Notes: generated by a model from the letters alone, not told the origin. Counted from the first letter of the stretch, positions 44,945 to 57,555 are shown. The stretch is 64,000 nt of DNA from Rhizobium sp. Root483D2 (GCF_001426685.1 NZ_LMFB01000044.1:227-64226), one strand, 5' to 3'. Numbers and translations are program-made.

Positions 44945-45651
44945 CGACCAGCGGCGACGGTTCTGCCGGCGGCACGCCGTTAGACATTGTCAAAACCCGA
45001 TCGCTGCGGCCGCGTGAGGCCGCGTCGGTCATGCTTTTGGACCGCTCGCAGGATCGCGTGCGGGTTCTCGTCGGCAGGCGGCACAAGGCGCATGTCTTCA
45101 TGCCCGACCTGCATGTCTTTCCCGGCGGGCGCCGCGACAGGGACGATCACAGGCTCGCCTTTGACGGCGACATGCATCCGGCGGTGCTGGAGCGTCTCAA
45201 GACCGCCTACAAGCACGCAGCCTCCGAAAGCCGCCTCCGCGCCATCCCGCTTGCGGCCCTTCGGGAACTGCATGAAGAAGCAAGTATCGCTGTCGGCACC
45301 AAAAGCTTCGGAAACACTCCGTTACCTTTTCTTCCCGATCTCACAAACTTGCGCTATATGGCACGGGCAATTACGCCGCCGGGACATCCGCGACGGTTCG
45401 ACACCCACTTCTTTGCCCTGTTCACGGACGAGGCGGGCGTCGATCCCCGCGATATCCGCGACAGCCGGGAGCTCGAAGATTTGAGATGGATTGATGTGAA
45501 CGATGTCTCGCAGGTGCGATTGCCGGACATTACCGGGATCATCCTTGCGGATTTGCGGGCAAGTCTTCAATCCGACGCATCTCTGCCCTTCGGGAGACCG
45601 GTTCCGTTCTACTACACCCGTCATGGGCGCTTCGTCCGAGACCTCCTTTAG
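44941..45651 (+). CDS. NUDIX-family hydrolase
   Basis: The 236-residue protein starts at a GTG overlapping the DUF983 stop codon. It contains LHVFPGGRRDRDD and the core of a Nudix box, ALRELHEEASIAVG, with the catalytic R-E-x-x-E-E arrangement; the upstream glycine-x5-glutamate part of the box is not standard, as in the NUDT7/19-like group. It also has FDTHFFALF and LEDLRWID, common in this group. Substrate (CoA ester or nucleotide) cannot be decided. Confidence 0.87.
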   Translation: MTTSGDGSAGGTPLDIVKTRSLRPREAASVMLLDRSQDRVRVLVGRRHKAHVFMPDLHVFPGGRRDRDDHRLAFDGDMHPAVLERLKTAYKHAASESRLRAIPLAALRELHEEASIAVGTKSFGNTPLPFLPDLTNLRYMARAITPPGHPRRFDTHFFALFTDEAGVDPRDIRDSRELEDLRWIDVNDVSQVRLPDITGIILADLRASLQSDASLPFGRPVPFYYTRHGRFVRDLL

Positions 45652-45664
45652 GGAAAATCATTGC

Positions 45665-46849
45665 ATGTCACAGCCGCCGTCCGGCACGCCTGCGCCAGTT
45701 GAGGAAATACACTGGCCATCGCTGGTCGCTGCCATTGCCGCCATCTCGGCTGTTGGTATCGCAATCGGCCTCGGCTTGCCGCTGCTCAGCATCATCATGG
45801 AAAAGCGCGGCATCTCCTCGACGATGATCGGGCTGAATTCCGCCATGGCAGGCCTGGCCTCGATGGCGGCGGCAACGGTGACGGCGAAGATCGCCCACCG
45901 GTTCGGCGTTGCCAACACCATGCTGCTCGCCATCGTCTTTGCCGCAATCAGTGCGCTCGGCTTCTACTATATCGAAAACTTCCTCTTGTGGTTTCCACTG
46001 CGCGTCGTCTTTCACGGCGCCATCACCGTGCTGTTCGTGCTGTCGGAATTCTGGATCAATGCCACAGCCCCGCCCAGCCGCCGTGGGCTTGTGCTGGGCA
46101 TATATGGCACGGTTCTTTCGCTCGGCTTTGCCGCCGGCCCCCTGCTCTTTTCCATTCTCGGCAGCGAGGGCATCCTGCCCTTCGCCTTCGGCGCCGGCGT
46201 TATTCTTCTGGCCGCCATCCCGATCTTTCTTGCCCGCAACGAAAGCCCGCAACTGGACGAGAAGCCGGAGCTGCATTTCATGCGCTACGTCTTCCTGGTG
46301 CCGACGGCCACAGCCGCCGTGTTCATTTTCGGCGCGGTCGAATCGGGGGGCTTGTCGCTGTTTCCGATCTACGGCACCCGCAGCGGCTTTTCCGAAGCGC
46401 AGGCAGCGCTGCTTTTGACCGTCATGGGCATCGGCAATGTCATCTTCCAGATTCCGCTGGGCATGCTGTCCGACCGGATGAAGGACAGGCGCAATCTCTT
46501 GGCGCTGATGACCGTCGTTGGCCTTGTTGGCGCGCTCTGCTTGCCGCTCCTGCAGGGCAATTGGTGGCTGATGGCGATCGTGCTCCTCTTCTGGGGCGGC
46601 AGCGTCTCCGGCCTTTATACGGTGGGCCTCAGTCATCTCGGCTCGCGCCTCACCGGCGCCGACCTTGCCGCCGCCAATGCCGCCTTCATCTTCTCCTATG
46701 CGGTGGGAACGGTGGCAGGACCGCAAGCGATCGGCGCCGCCATGGATATTTCGGGGAATAACGGTTTTGCCTGGGCTATCGCCGGATTCTTCGGGCTTTA
46801 TGTGGTACTTTCCGTGGTGAGAATCGTTTTCAATCCAAAACGGACTTGA
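45665..46849 (+). CDS. major facilitator superfamily transporter
   Basis: The 394-residue membrane protein has about twelve helices. Helix 1 is [20 protein letters not shown]. The loop [20 protein letters not shown] in the second half is the conserved MFS loop motif (G-x-x-x-D-R-x-x-R/K). [15 protein letters not shown] and GVAN-like positions are typical of YcaD/YfkF-like members. The ATG at 45665 overlies the end of the Nudix gene by spacing of 13 bases. Substrate unknown. Confidence 0.88.
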   Translation: MSQPPSGTPAPVEEIHWPSLVAAIAAISAVGIAIGLGLPLLSIIMEKRGISSTMIGLNSAMAGLASMAAATVTAKIAHRFGVANTMLLAIVFAAISALGFYYIENFLLWFPLRVVFHGAITVLFVLSEFWINATAPPSRRGLVLGIYGTVLSLGFAAGPLLFSILGSEGILPFAFGAGVILLAAIPIFLARNESPQLDEKPELHFMRYVFLVPTATAAVFIFGAVESGGLSLFPIYGTRSGFSEAQAALLLTVMGIGNVIFQIPLGMLSDRMKDRRNLLALMTVVGLVGALCLPLLQGNWWLMAIVLLFWGGSVSGLYTVGLSHLGSRLTGADLAAANAAFIFSYAVGTVAGPQAIGAAMDISGNNGFAWAIAGFFGLYVVLSVVRIVFNPKRT

Positions 46850-46943
46850 CTTTTCGGGCGCGATTTGTAGTTTCGCGCCAAGTTTGCCGGGACCCTTCCC
46901 TTGGAAGTCCGCGGCTTTGTTTTTTTATAAAGGCAGGACGACC

Positions 46944-47111
46944 ATGGCGAAAGCTGCAAAAATCAAGATCAAGCTGCTGTCGACGGCCGACACAGGGACT
47001 TTCTACGTTACCTCGAAGAACAGCCGTACGAAGACGGACAAGATGTCCTTCACCAAGTACGACCCGGTCGTACGCAAGCACGTTGAATTCAAGGAAACCA
47101 AGATCAAGTAA
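46944..47111 (+). CDS. rpmG: 50S ribosomal protein L33
   Basis: The 55-residue ribosomal protein reads [40 protein letters not shown] and ends EFKETKIK. It lacks the paired CxxC motifs, so it is the zinc-independent (C-) form. The ATG has AGGCAGGACG upstream. The open frame before it is translated leader. It is followed 25 bases on by an intrinsic terminator. Confidence 0.97.
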   Translation: MAKAAKIKIKLLSTADTGTFYVTSKNSRTKTDKMSFTKYDPVVRKHVEFKETKIK

Positions 47112-47136
47112 GATCCGGTTGACCTGATGGAATTGG

Positions 47137-47171
47137 AAAAGGCGCCGGCTGAAAAGCCAGGCGCCTTTTTT
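47137..47171 (+). terminator. intrinsic terminator of rpmG
   Basis: AAAAGGCGCC and GGCGCCTTTTTT flank a loop whose own GGCT and AGCC can extend the stem. A run of six T residues follows on the plus strand, 25 bases beyond the L33 stop. Confidence 0.9.
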
Positions 47172-47222
47172 CTGTTCGCCTTATGGAAATAGAGGGTGGT
47201 TCCCTGGCCTGCGGCCTAAAAC

Positions 47223-47257
47223 AAAAAACGCCGTCCCGGTGACAGGGACGGCGTTTT
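47223..47257 (-). terminator. terminator pointing left, no protein gene upstream of it
   Basis: AAAACGCCGTCCC pairs with GGGACGGCGTTTT around a 7-base loop, and the run of T residues (TTTTTT) is on the minus strand. It terminates a leftward transcript although the nearest leftward protein gene (pleD) ends 570 bases away. Confidence 0.85.
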
Positions 47258-47402
47258 AATGGGCGTCGGCTGACCGCCGCCGCGGCACGAGGAACCGCAT
47301 TGGCAACAGATCAGCCGACAAACCCCACGACCCAGGAGATGCGGCGGACCTGACATCATGGGGTAACTGATGGGAGCTGTTTCTCCCTTGAGAAGGAGAA
47401 TT
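47223..47402 (-). ncRNA. candidate small RNA, about 180 nt, function unknown
   Basis: On the minus strand a promoter-like TTGAAA-N17-TATTTT precedes about 180 bases that read as a chain of hairpins. They are a 5' hairpin TTCTCC...GGAGAA; ACCCCA...TGGGGT; the perfect 9-base-pair stem GTCGGCTGA...TCAGCCGAC (47265-47273 with 47311-47319); and a final terminator GGGACGGCGTTTTTT. No protein recognised: the open frame in the region encodes an arginine/glycine/cysteine-rich peptide without a ribosome binding site. It lies alone between rpmG and pleD. Family unknown; not 6S, SRP or tmRNA by motif. Confidence 0.55.
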
Positions 47403-47419
47403 GACCGAAAATAAAAAAA

Positions 47420-47827
47420 AATCAATGCAATTTCAACTATGGCACAGGGAGGTGCGCGCCACGGTTGAATCAACCATTGCTTAATATACCGTCCAGCGTC
47501 AATCCCGCTATCGGTTGATTCTCAATAAATTGTCATTTCGACGTGCGGTTACTTTTTCATAGAATGGGAAAATGGCAATGCGAAACTCTTCAATGAGATT
47601 TTCGAAATATTTAAATATCTGAATTATATGATCTATTTGAGTTAACTAGAATTAACCATTGATTTTTCGCGTATAGACAGCAGGTAAAATTGCGTAATTT
47701 TACTACTCATGCACGATCAAAAACACGCGCACACGCTTACCGGTAAACATATTACACAACCGGGAACATTTTTCTTTTTTCCTGTGGAAAAACCCGCACA
47801 GGGGCCTAAGCACTGTCCTGATCTGGC
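47420..47827. other. AT-rich intergenic region before pleD terminus
   Basis: About 400 bases distinctly richer in A and T than their surroundings, without a supportable gene. It holds several promoter-like AT tracts, including that of the candidate small RNA. No repeat or mobile-element border was seen. Confidence 0.45.
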
Positions 47828-49195
47828 TCAGGCGGCAGCGGCGACTACCTGGTTGCGGCCATTGTTCTTGGCTTGATACAGTGCGGTGTCGGCGCGCTTC
47901 AGCAAAGCTTCGGCCGTATCACCGCCCGGATTAAGCGTTGCGATCCCAAGCGATGCGGTGATCGACAGAGGCATATCGGAACCCGGCAGGGCGAAACTCC
48001 TGTCTTCGACGATAGTGCGCAGGCGCTCGGCAATGGCTGCGGCCGCATCCGCCGGTGTGTCGGGCATGACGACGACGAATTCCTCGCCGCCAAACCGGCA
48101 GGCAAGGTCTGCACCGCGCACCGTGGAACGGACGCGATGGGCGAAATCGCGCAGCACCTCGTCTCCGGCATCATGACCGTAGGTGTCGTTGACGCTCTTG
48201 AAGCGATCAATATCGGTGATGCAGATCGACAGCGGCCGGCCACGGGCAAGAGCGCGGTCGATCAGGAGCTTCAGATGGTTGTCGAGATAGCGGCGATTGT
48301 GCAGGCCGGTCAGCCCGTCCGTGACCGCCAGCTCGATCGTCTGCTTGACGCTGGCGCGTAGCCGGTCATTGCAGTGCTTGCGGCGGATCTGCGTCAGGCT
48401 GCGGGCCACCAGCTCGTTGGGATCGACTGGCCGCATCAGATAATCGGTGACGCCGAGATCGAGCGCGCGGACCACCATATCGTCATGGCCCTGCTCTGCG
48501 ATGATCAGAAGAGGAATGTAGCGCGTGCGCTCCAGCGAGCGGAGCTGCGAGCAGAGCCGCAACGGATCGTAGTCGTCAAAATTGGAATTGACGATGACCA
48601 GATCGAAACTGTTTTCGGCGGCCTCGAACAGGGCGGCTTGCGGATCCGACATCGCCGTCACGTCGGCGACCGGCTTCAGGGCGCGGATGATGCGCTCCTG
48701 CGAGCTGCCACGGCCATCGACGAGCAGCACGTTGCCGAACTCATCCGGACGGTCCGTCGCCGTAATGTCCTGCAGGCCGACACTATGGGCCGTTTCGGCG
48801 CGAAGGCGCAGTTCGTCGCTGACGTTTTTCAGCCGCACCAGGCTTTTGACACGCGACATCAGTTGCAGGTCGTTGACGGGCTTGGTCAGGAAATCATCAG
48901 CGCCGGCTTTCAGTCCCCTCACCCGGTCAGAGGGCTGATCGAGCGCCGTCACCATGACAACGGGAATATGCGCGGTGCGCGGGTTTGATTTCAGCCGCTC
49001 GCAAACCTCGAACCCGTCGATGCCCGGCATCATGATATCGAGCAGGATGAGATCGACCGGCTGCTTCTCGCAGATCGCCAAAGCCTCATAGCCGTCGGCC
49101 GCCGTCAGGACGTCAAAATACTCGGCCACAAGACGCGCTTCGAGCAACTTGACGTTGGCCGGGATGTCATCGACGACAAGGATCCGTGCAGTCAT
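47828..49195 (-). CDS. pleD: PleD-type diguanylate cyclase response regulator
   Basis: Two receiver domains then a GGDEF domain, 455 residues. Receiver 1 (about 1-125) has RILVVDDIPANVKLLEARL and the phosphoacceptor in DLILLDIMMPGIDG. Receiver 2 (about 150-270) is degenerate. The GGDEF domain starts near 290 and has the active-site variant GGEEF (CRFGGEEFVVVMP), with an RxxD inhibitory site (RGAD) five residues before it. PleD makes cyclic di-GMP at the differentiating pole in Caulobacter. The neighbouring divK is the usual partner, 109 bases upstream and transcribed first. Confidence 0.96.
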   Translation of the reverse strand: MTARILVVDDIPANVKLLEARLVAEYFDVLTAADGYEALAICEKQPVDLILLDIMMPGIDGFEVCERLKSNPRTAHIPVVMVTALDQPSDRVRGLKAGADDFLTKPVNDLQLMSRVKSLVRLKNVSDELRLRAETAHSVGLQDITATDRPDEFGNVLLVDGRGSSQERIIRALKPVADVTAMSDPQAALFEAAENSFDLVIVNSNFDDYDPLRLCSQLRSLERTRYIPLLIIAEQGHDDMVVRALDLGVTDYLMRPVDPNELVARSLTQIRRKHCNDRLRASVKQTIELAVTDGLTGLHNRRYLDNHLKLLIDRALARGRPLSICITDIDRFKSVNDTYGHDAGDEVLRDFAHRVRSTVRGADLACRFGGEEFVVVMPDTPADAAAAIAERLRTIVEDRSFALPGSDMPLSITASLGIATLNPGGDTAEALLKRADTALYQAKNNGRNQVVAAAA

Positions 49196-49304
49196 GCAAT
49201 CTTTCCTGCCAATAGGCGCCTGAAACGGACAGCCGGTTCAACTGTCATGGCCGTTTCCCGCGCAAGAATATCGTTAAGGGGCAGCGCAAGCCCCTGGCGC
49301 TGCA

Positions 49305-49676
49305 TCATGCATCGCCCAAATACGTCTTGATCGTCTCAATAAATTTCGGCACCGAGATGGGCTTTGAGACATAGGCTTCGCAGCCGCCCTGCCGGATGCG
49401 CTCCTCGTCGCCCTTCATCGCGAACGCCGTAACGGCGATCACCGGGATGACATGCAATTCGTCGTCTTCCTTCAGCCACTTGGTCACTTCAAGCCCCGAA
49501 ACCTCCGGAAGCTGAATGTCCATCAGGATCAGGTCCGGCTTGTGTTTGCGTGCAAGATCAAGGGCTTCCATACCGTTCCGGGTCTGGATCGTCGTGTATC
49601 CGGATGCCTCGATCAGGTCACGAAAGAGCTTCATGTTCAGCTCATTGTCTTCAACAATCATAACCTGTTTGGGCAT
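49305..49676 (-). CDS. divK: single-domain response regulator DivK
   Basis: The 123-residue lone receiver domain starts [20 protein letters not shown]. Its phosphoacceptor aspartate is in [15 protein letters not shown] (near residue 53), the threonine/lysine switch in VTAFAMKGD and YVSKPIS. It controls the CtrA phosphorelay through PleC/DivJ in alphaproteobacteria. Sequence and position beside pleD identify it. The ATG is at 49676; the longer frame upstream is not credible. Confidence 0.97.
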   Translation of the reverse strand: MPKQVMIVEDNELNMKLFRDLIEASGYTTIQTRNGMEALDLARKHKPDLILMDIQLPEVSGLEVTKWLKEDDELHVIPVIAVTAFAMKGDEERIRQGGCEAYVSKPISVPKFIETIKTYLGDA

Positions 49677-49840
49677 TTCGATCCCTTGATTTACGGTTCC
49701 GGCTTGCATGGCCGCCGCATCGCTATAAGTTGCGGCGCGGTTGGGCTGACTGACCCGGAAGCTTGAAGCTAAAGCGATTTGGTTGAAAAACCGGTAATAT
49801 TCCGCAGAAAATTGCCCGGATGCGATAAGGACGAGAGAAC

Positions 49841-50113
49841 GTGACCCCAGCCGAAGAAACAGCGATTGCCATCCTTGGCTGGCTTGCCAACGAGCCGGAA
49901 CTGCTTGGCCGTTTCCTGGCCTTGACGGGCACCGATCCATCGTCGCTGCGCCAGTCTGCCGCCGATCCCGGTTTCCTTGCCGGTGTCGTCGATTTCCTGA
50001 TGGGCCACGAGCCGACCCTCATGGCTTTTTGTGAGGCGACCGGCACGCCGCCCGAAGATGTCGTGCGTGCGCATTTCACCTTGTCCGGCCCGGACAATCC
50101 GGGAGATTTCTGA
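49841..50113 (+). CDS. DUF3572-family protein
   Basis: The 90-residue protein reads [20 protein letters not shown], then [20 protein letters not shown] and [19 protein letters not shown], the DUF3572 core found across alphaproteobacteria. Mostly helical, no signal peptide. It begins at GTG 49841 with AAGGACGAG upstream. Two bases separate its stop from the next GTG, so the two are co-translated. Function unknown. Confidence 0.88.
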   Translation: MTPAEETAIAILGWLANEPELLGRFLALTGTDPSSLRQSAADPGFLAGVVDFLMGHEPTLMAFCEATGTPPEDVVRAHFTLSGPDNPGDF

Positions 50114-50115
50114 CC

Positions 50116-50757
50116 GTGACGGATATGCTCGATCTCAACCATATCCAATTGGCGGACCGGCCGCTGATCGTCTGCGACATCGATGAGGTCGTGCTCGAAT
50201 TCCTGACGCCGTTCAGCAACTTCCTGCGCTCGTGCGGCCGCGATCTCCTGCCCCGCTCCTTCCGCCTGAACGGCAATATCGTCGAGATCGACACCGGTCT
50301 TCCCGTCGAGGATGCGATGACCAGCGAGCTGCTGGAGACATTCTTCAAATTGCAGGACCAGTGGCAGACGCCGGCCGATTGCGTGGTCGATACGCTGGAA
50401 GGGCTTTCCAAGGACGCGGATATCATCTTCCTGACGGCGATGCCGCCGCGCCACAGCGCCACGCGCCGCGCGCTGCTCGACCGTCATGGCCTGCACTATC
50501 CTCTGCTTGCCAGCGAAGACGCGAAGGGGCCGATCATCAAGCGCCTGCACGATGCCCGCGATGTGCCGCTGGTCTTCATCGACGACATCCTGCGCAATCT
50601 CAAATCCGTGCAGACCCATGCGCCGGATTGCCTGCTGATCAACCTGATGGCCAACGCCCAATTCCGGGCGATGGCGCCCGATCCGGGCGACGGCATCACC
50701 AAGGCCGACAGCTGGACGGATGTAGCCGCGATCATCCGGACGCATCTTTTGCAGTGA
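50116..50757 (+). CDS. HAD-like hydrolase
   Basis: The 213-residue protein shows HAD motif I as LIVCDIDEVVLEF (first aspartate as nucleophile), motif II as FLTAMPPRH and motif IV as VFIDDILRN. The overall plan is HAD superfamily, cytoplasmic phosphatase-like, although the lysine motif is not obvious. Substrate unknown. It is co-transcribed with the DUF3572 gene and about 160 bases from dinB, whose own SOS promoter lies between them. Confidence 0.8.
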   Translation: MTDMLDLNHIQLADRPLIVCDIDEVVLEFLTPFSNFLRSCGRDLLPRSFRLNGNIVEIDTGLPVEDAMTSELLETFFKLQDQWQTPADCVVDTLEGLSKDADIIFLTAMPPRHSATRRALLDRHGLHYPLLASEDAKGPIIKRLHDARDVPLVFIDDILRNLKSVQTHAPDCLLINLMANAQFRAMAPDPGDGITKADSWTDVAAIIRTHLLQ

Positions 50758-50896
50758 ACGCCTGGCCGCGGCCAGATGCTGAGCGCAAAGCTGGTCACGT
50801 TCCGCCTCTCCCACCACGCGCACCTTTCCTGGGAAGGTCATCAAGATTGCCTTTCCATGCCTTGAGACTCGTCAGCTTAGGGCGTATCGTGAAAAT

Positions 50897-50911
50897 GTTC
50901 AACTTTTGTTC
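50897..50911 (+). promoter_or_regulatory. LexA (SOS) box in front of dinB
   Basis: GTTC-AACTTTT-GTTC, an exact match to the alphaproteobacterial LexA consensus GTTC-N7-GTTC. It ends six bases before the dinB ATG, so bound LexA would cover the start of the mRNA and the ribosome binding region. Confidence 0.9.
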
Positions 50912-50917
50912 TGATCG

Positions 50918-52207
50918 ATGCAAACAGACGCGCAGCAATTTCCGGGATTTTGCCGAGACTGCCTGACGGGCCAGCCTGCCGGCATTCGCCGGTGCCGGGC
51001 CTGTGGCAGTCCGCGCGTGCTGTTCCATGCCGAGCTCTATCAGCTGACACTCGCCCATATCGACTGCGACGCCTTCTACGCTTCGGTGGAAAAACGCGAC
51101 AATCCGGAGCTTGCCGACAAGCCCGTCATTATCGGCGGCGGCAAGCGTGGTGTCGTCTCCACAGCCTGTTATATAGCCCGCATCCACGGCGTCCGCTCGG
51201 CCATGCCGATGTTCAAGGCGCTGGAGGCCTGTCCGCAGGCCGTCGTCATCAAGCCGGACATGGAGAAATATGTGCGCGTCGGGCGCCAGGTGCGCACGCT
51301 GATGCAGGAGCTGACGCCACTGGTTCAGCCGCTGTCGATCGATGAGGCCTTCCTGGAACTCAAGGGCACCGAGCGGCTGCATCATGATCCCCCTGCCCGC
51401 ATATTGGCCAAATTCGCGCGCCGGGTCGAACAGGAGGTCGGCATCACCGTTTCGGTCGGGCTGTCCTATTGCAAGTTCCTCGCCAAGGTGGCGTCCGACC
51501 TGCAGAAACCGCGCGGCTTTTCCGTGATCGGTGCTGCCGAGGCTCTGGACTTTCTGAAAGACCGGCCGGTAACGCTGATCTGGGGCGTCGGCAAGGCCTT
51601 TGCAGCGACCCTCGAGCGCGACGGCATCCGCACCATCGGCCAGTTGCAGACGATGGAGGAAACGACCCTGATGAAGCGCTACGGCACGATGGGCCAGCGG
51701 CTTTTCCGGTTGTCGCGTGGCCAGGACGAGCGCACCGTCGATATCGATGGGGAAGCCAAAAGCGTTTCTTCGGAAACCACGTTCAATGACGATCTCTGCG
51801 ACTATGACGATCTGGTGACGCATCTGCGCCGGCTGAGCGAACAGGTGGCGCACCGGCTGCGCAAGGCCGATATTGCCGGCCAGACCGTCGTTCTCAAGCT
51901 GAAGACGGCCGATTTCAAAAGCCGGACGCGCAACCGCCGTCTCGACAGCCCGACGCGCCTTGCCGACCGGATATTCCGCACCGGCATGCAGCTTCTGGAC
52001 AAGGAAACCGACGGCACGAAATTCCGCCTGATCGGGATCGGCGTTTCCGATCTCTCCAATCCGGATCGTGCCGATCCGCCGGATCTCATCGATACGCAGG
52101 CCACGCGGCGCGCCGCCGCAGAAGCCGCCATCAACGCGTTACGCGACAAGTTCGGCAAGGCGACGGTCGAAACCGGCTATACGTTCGGCAAGGGCCGGCG
52201 AAAATAA
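50918..52207 (+). CDS. dinB: Y-family DNA polymerase IV with N-terminal zinc-ribbon-like segment
   Basis: Error-prone translesion polymerase, 429 residues. It opens with a cysteine segment not found in E. coli DinB: GFCRDCL then [10 protein letters not shown] (residues about 12-33), a possible zinc ribbon. The catalytic palm starts [20 protein letters not shown] (near 49) and has the active-site SIDEAFLEL (near 143); [19 protein letters not shown] and [13 protein letters not shown] follow. The little-finger domain runs from about 300. Its start is covered by an SOS box, so it is predicted to be damage-induced. Confidence 0.95.
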   Translation: MQTDAQQFPGFCRDCLTGQPAGIRRCRACGSPRVLFHAELYQLTLAHIDCDAFYASVEKRDNPELADKPVIIGGGKRGVVSTACYIARIHGVRSAMPMFKALEACPQAVVIKPDMEKYVRVGRQVRTLMQELTPLVQPLSIDEAFLELKGTERLHHDPPARILAKFARRVEQEVGITVSVGLSYCKFLAKVASDLQKPRGFSVIGAAEALDFLKDRPVTLIWGVGKAFAATLERDGIRTIGQLQTMEETTLMKRYGTMGQRLFRLSRGQDERTVDIDGEAKSVSSETTFNDDLCDYDDLVTHLRRLSEQVAHRLRKADIAGQTVVLKLKTADFKSRTRNRRLDSPTRLADRIFRTGMQLLDKETDGTKFRLIGIGVSDLSNPDRADPPDLIDTQATRRAAAEAAINALRDKFGKATVETGYTFGKGRRK

Positions 52208-52298
52208 CACGCGTCCCGTGTTCCCGGCGAAACAGCAAAGTTTCCTTAAACCTCTCAAGCTAGGCTCATCTTCTGTTTCTTGCGTGCGGATGTTGTCC

Positions 52299-53528
52299 AT
52301 GGTCTTGCGTTTTACATTCGGTCTCGGCGCCGCAATCGCCCTGTCTGCCAGCGTCGCCTTTGCCGGCGAGCCCGCTCCCCTGCAGATCGTCGTTTCCAGG
52401 GACCAGCAATCGCTGGTGGTCTATGACGGCGATACCGTTGTGGCCACCTCGAATGTCTCGACGGGCAAGGCCGGTCACGCGACGCCGACGGGGATTTTCT
52501 CGATCCTGGAAAAACGCCGCTTTCACAAGTCCAACATCTATTCAAACGCGCCGATGCCGTTCATGCAGCGGCTGACGTGGTCGGGCATTGCGCTGCATGC
52601 ATCCAATCACGTTCCGAGCTACCCGGCCTCGCATGGCTGCGTGCGGATGCCGGATGCCTTTGCCAAACAGCTGTTCAAGATGACCGGGCGCGGCGTGCAT
52701 GTGCTGATTTCCGACCGCCAACTGACGCCCGCCGCAATCTCCGATCCGTTCCTGTTCCAGCCAAAGGGAAAAGAGCCGGAGCTGCTGTCGGATGCAACGT
52801 TGCGTCCGGGCGTGTCACAGGTCCATACCGAGTCTGTCGAAGTCGCCACGATCGAACCTCCCGCAGAAAAACCTGTTGTGGCGGAGGCGCAGAAGCAGCC
52901 GCCGATCCGCATGCTGATCACCCATCGTGGCACGCGTGAAATCACCATGGACATCCAGAACCTGCTCAACGAACTCGGCTATGCCGCAGGTCTTGCCGAC
53001 GGATATACGGGCGTGCAGACCAGCGATGCCATCAAGGCGTTCCAGACAGCAGAAAACCTGCCCATCGACGGCAAGCCGACAACAGCCTTCATCGACGCGC
53101 TCTACGCCAAGGCGGGCAAGGGCAAGCCGCCGAACGGCCAGCTTCTGGTTCGCCGCGATTTCGAGCCGTTGTTTGAAACGCCTGTCCTGATCGAGCAGCC
53201 GGACGTGGCGCTCGGCACCCATTTCTTCCAGTTCCAGGATATTGATGCCTTGACCGGCAAAGGCGCCTGGTTCGCCATGACGCTTGACAACGCCCTCTCC
53301 GGGCCGATGAAAAAGCGGCTTGGCATCACCGTCGAGGAAGACCCGGCGGCGTTCAATGCCGCCAGGCGCACGCTGGCGCGCATCACCGTGCCGGACGAGA
53401 CGCGCAGCCGCATCGAGGAGCTGCTTGCCGAAGGCTCATCCCTCACCATTTCCGATATGGGACTTGGCCAGGAAACCGGTGACGGTACCGATTTCGTCAC
53501 CGTGACCCGCAGCCGCTCGAAATCGTAA
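52299..53528 (+). CDS. L,D-transpeptidase with peptidoglycan-binding domain
   Basis: The 409-residue exported protein has a signal peptide (LRFTFGLGAAIALSASVAFA). A YkuD domain (about 28-165) carries the active-site H-x-x-x-S-H-G-C-V-R pattern in HVPSYPASHGCVRMP. A PG_binding_1 domain follows in the second half (MDIQNLLNELGYAAGLADGY). It forms 3-3 cross-links or ties outer-membrane proteins to peptidoglycan. An ATG three codons upstream (52290) is an alternative start; the longer open frame back to 52068 lies antiparallel to dinB's own end and is not used. Confidence 0.9.
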   Translation: MVLRFTFGLGAAIALSASVAFAGEPAPLQIVVSRDQQSLVVYDGDTVVATSNVSTGKAGHATPTGIFSILEKRRFHKSNIYSNAPMPFMQRLTWSGIALHASNHVPSYPASHGCVRMPDAFAKQLFKMTGRGVHVLISDRQLTPAAISDPFLFQPKGKEPELLSDATLRPGVSQVHTESVEVATIEPPAEKPVVAEAQKQPPIRMLITHRGTREITMDIQNLLNELGYAAGLADGYTGVQTSDAIKAFQTAENLPIDGKPTTAFIDALYAKAGKGKPPNGQLLVRRDFEPLFETPVLIEQPDVALGTHFFQFQDIDALTGKGAWFAMTLDNALSGPMKKRLGITVEEDPAAFNAARRTLARITVPDETRSRIEELLAEGSSLTISDMGLGQETGDGTDFVTVTRSRSKS

Positions 53529-53542
53529 GCTGCAAAACGCTG

Positions 53543-53586
53543 GAGCCTCGCAAGACAAATGCGGCTCTACAGCCTCCTACGAGGCT

Positions 53587-53587
<1 letters not shown>
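53543..53587. terminator. inverted repeat between convergent L,D-transpeptidase gene and dnaE
   Basis: GAGCCTCG (53543-53550) and CGAGGCTC (53580-53587) are perfect inverse complements around a 29-base centre with its own partial repeats (GGCTCTAC, AGCCTCC). The last base overlaps the dnaE stop. No T-run is present, so any termination would be weak. Confidence 0.35.
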
Positions 53588-57093
<3,506 letters not shown>

Positions 57094-57270
57094 GGTGCAC
57101 CCCGATTCCCGTGAAGGCCTCAGGATATCCCGTTTCCATCCGCAGATGTCCAGTTTTCATCCGCCTCAGGGCAGCATTTTCAAACCTGCTCCATCTTGTC
57201 CACAGTTGGGCCGTCTGCCAGGGCCGCGGACTGGTGAATGCGCTGACATGGCGAAAGCTTGCGCCCGTTT

Positions 57271-57357
57271 TTACATGCCCATGACGATGATTGAAAAGCT
57301 GGCGATGAACATGGCGATGGAGGTCAAAGCGGCGAGATCACGAATGAAGTCAGTCAT
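57271..57357 (-). CDS. candidate SOS-induced 28-residue membrane peptide
   Basis: ATG at 57357 with AGGGAGC at about six bases, stop TAA at 57271. The peptide has a short amphipathic N-terminus (MTDFIRDLAA) and a hydrophobic tail (LTSIAMFIASFSIIVMGM) of 18 residues, enough for one membrane helix; no other charge is present in the tail. Three overlapping GTTC sites and a -35/-10 pair precede it. Caulobacter makes a 29-residue SOS-induced inner-membrane division inhibitor, SidA; the design is alike, but I cannot claim sequence homology. It may share an mRNA with dnaE. Confidence 0.65.
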   Translation of the reverse strand: MTDFIRDLAALTSIAMFIASFSIIVMGM

Positions 57358-57380
57358 TGGTCGGCTCCCTTTTCCGTTAT

Positions 57381-57415
57381 GTTCTTATAATGTTCTATTT
57401 ATGTTCATGCGTCAA
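57381..57415 (-). promoter_or_regulatory. double LexA box overlapping a promoter
   Basis: GTTC at 57381, 57392 and 57403, each separated by exactly seven bases, gives two overlapping GTTC-N7-GTTC boxes (GAAC-N7-GAAC on the minus strand). On the minus strand TTGACG (57410-57415) and CATTAT (57387-57392) with a 17-base spacer form a promoter lying within the boxes. It faces the 28-codon ORF, 24 bases before its ATG. Tight SOS repression is the inference. Confidence 0.85.
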
Positions 57416-57555
57416 GCAGCAACTGCAAATCTGCCGCCGCAGGAAAAGGGAGATGGTAAACAATGTCTGAACAGCCGCCGGCAAAGCCATCCGGCATCTG
57501 GACGGCGGCCGGGCCGCCGATTAGTCTGCCTACAATTCAAATCGGGGAATGATCG

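Noticed and set aside
47216-47473. 85-codon minus-strand frame covering the candidate small RNA
   Set aside because: It runs through the terminator hairpin, lacks a ribosome binding site and is low-complexity; the RNA reading fits better.
47650-47670. TTAA-N6-TTAAC, considered as a CtrA site near pleD/divK
   Set aside because: The spacing is six, not seven, and it is far from any start codon, on the downstream side of pleD.
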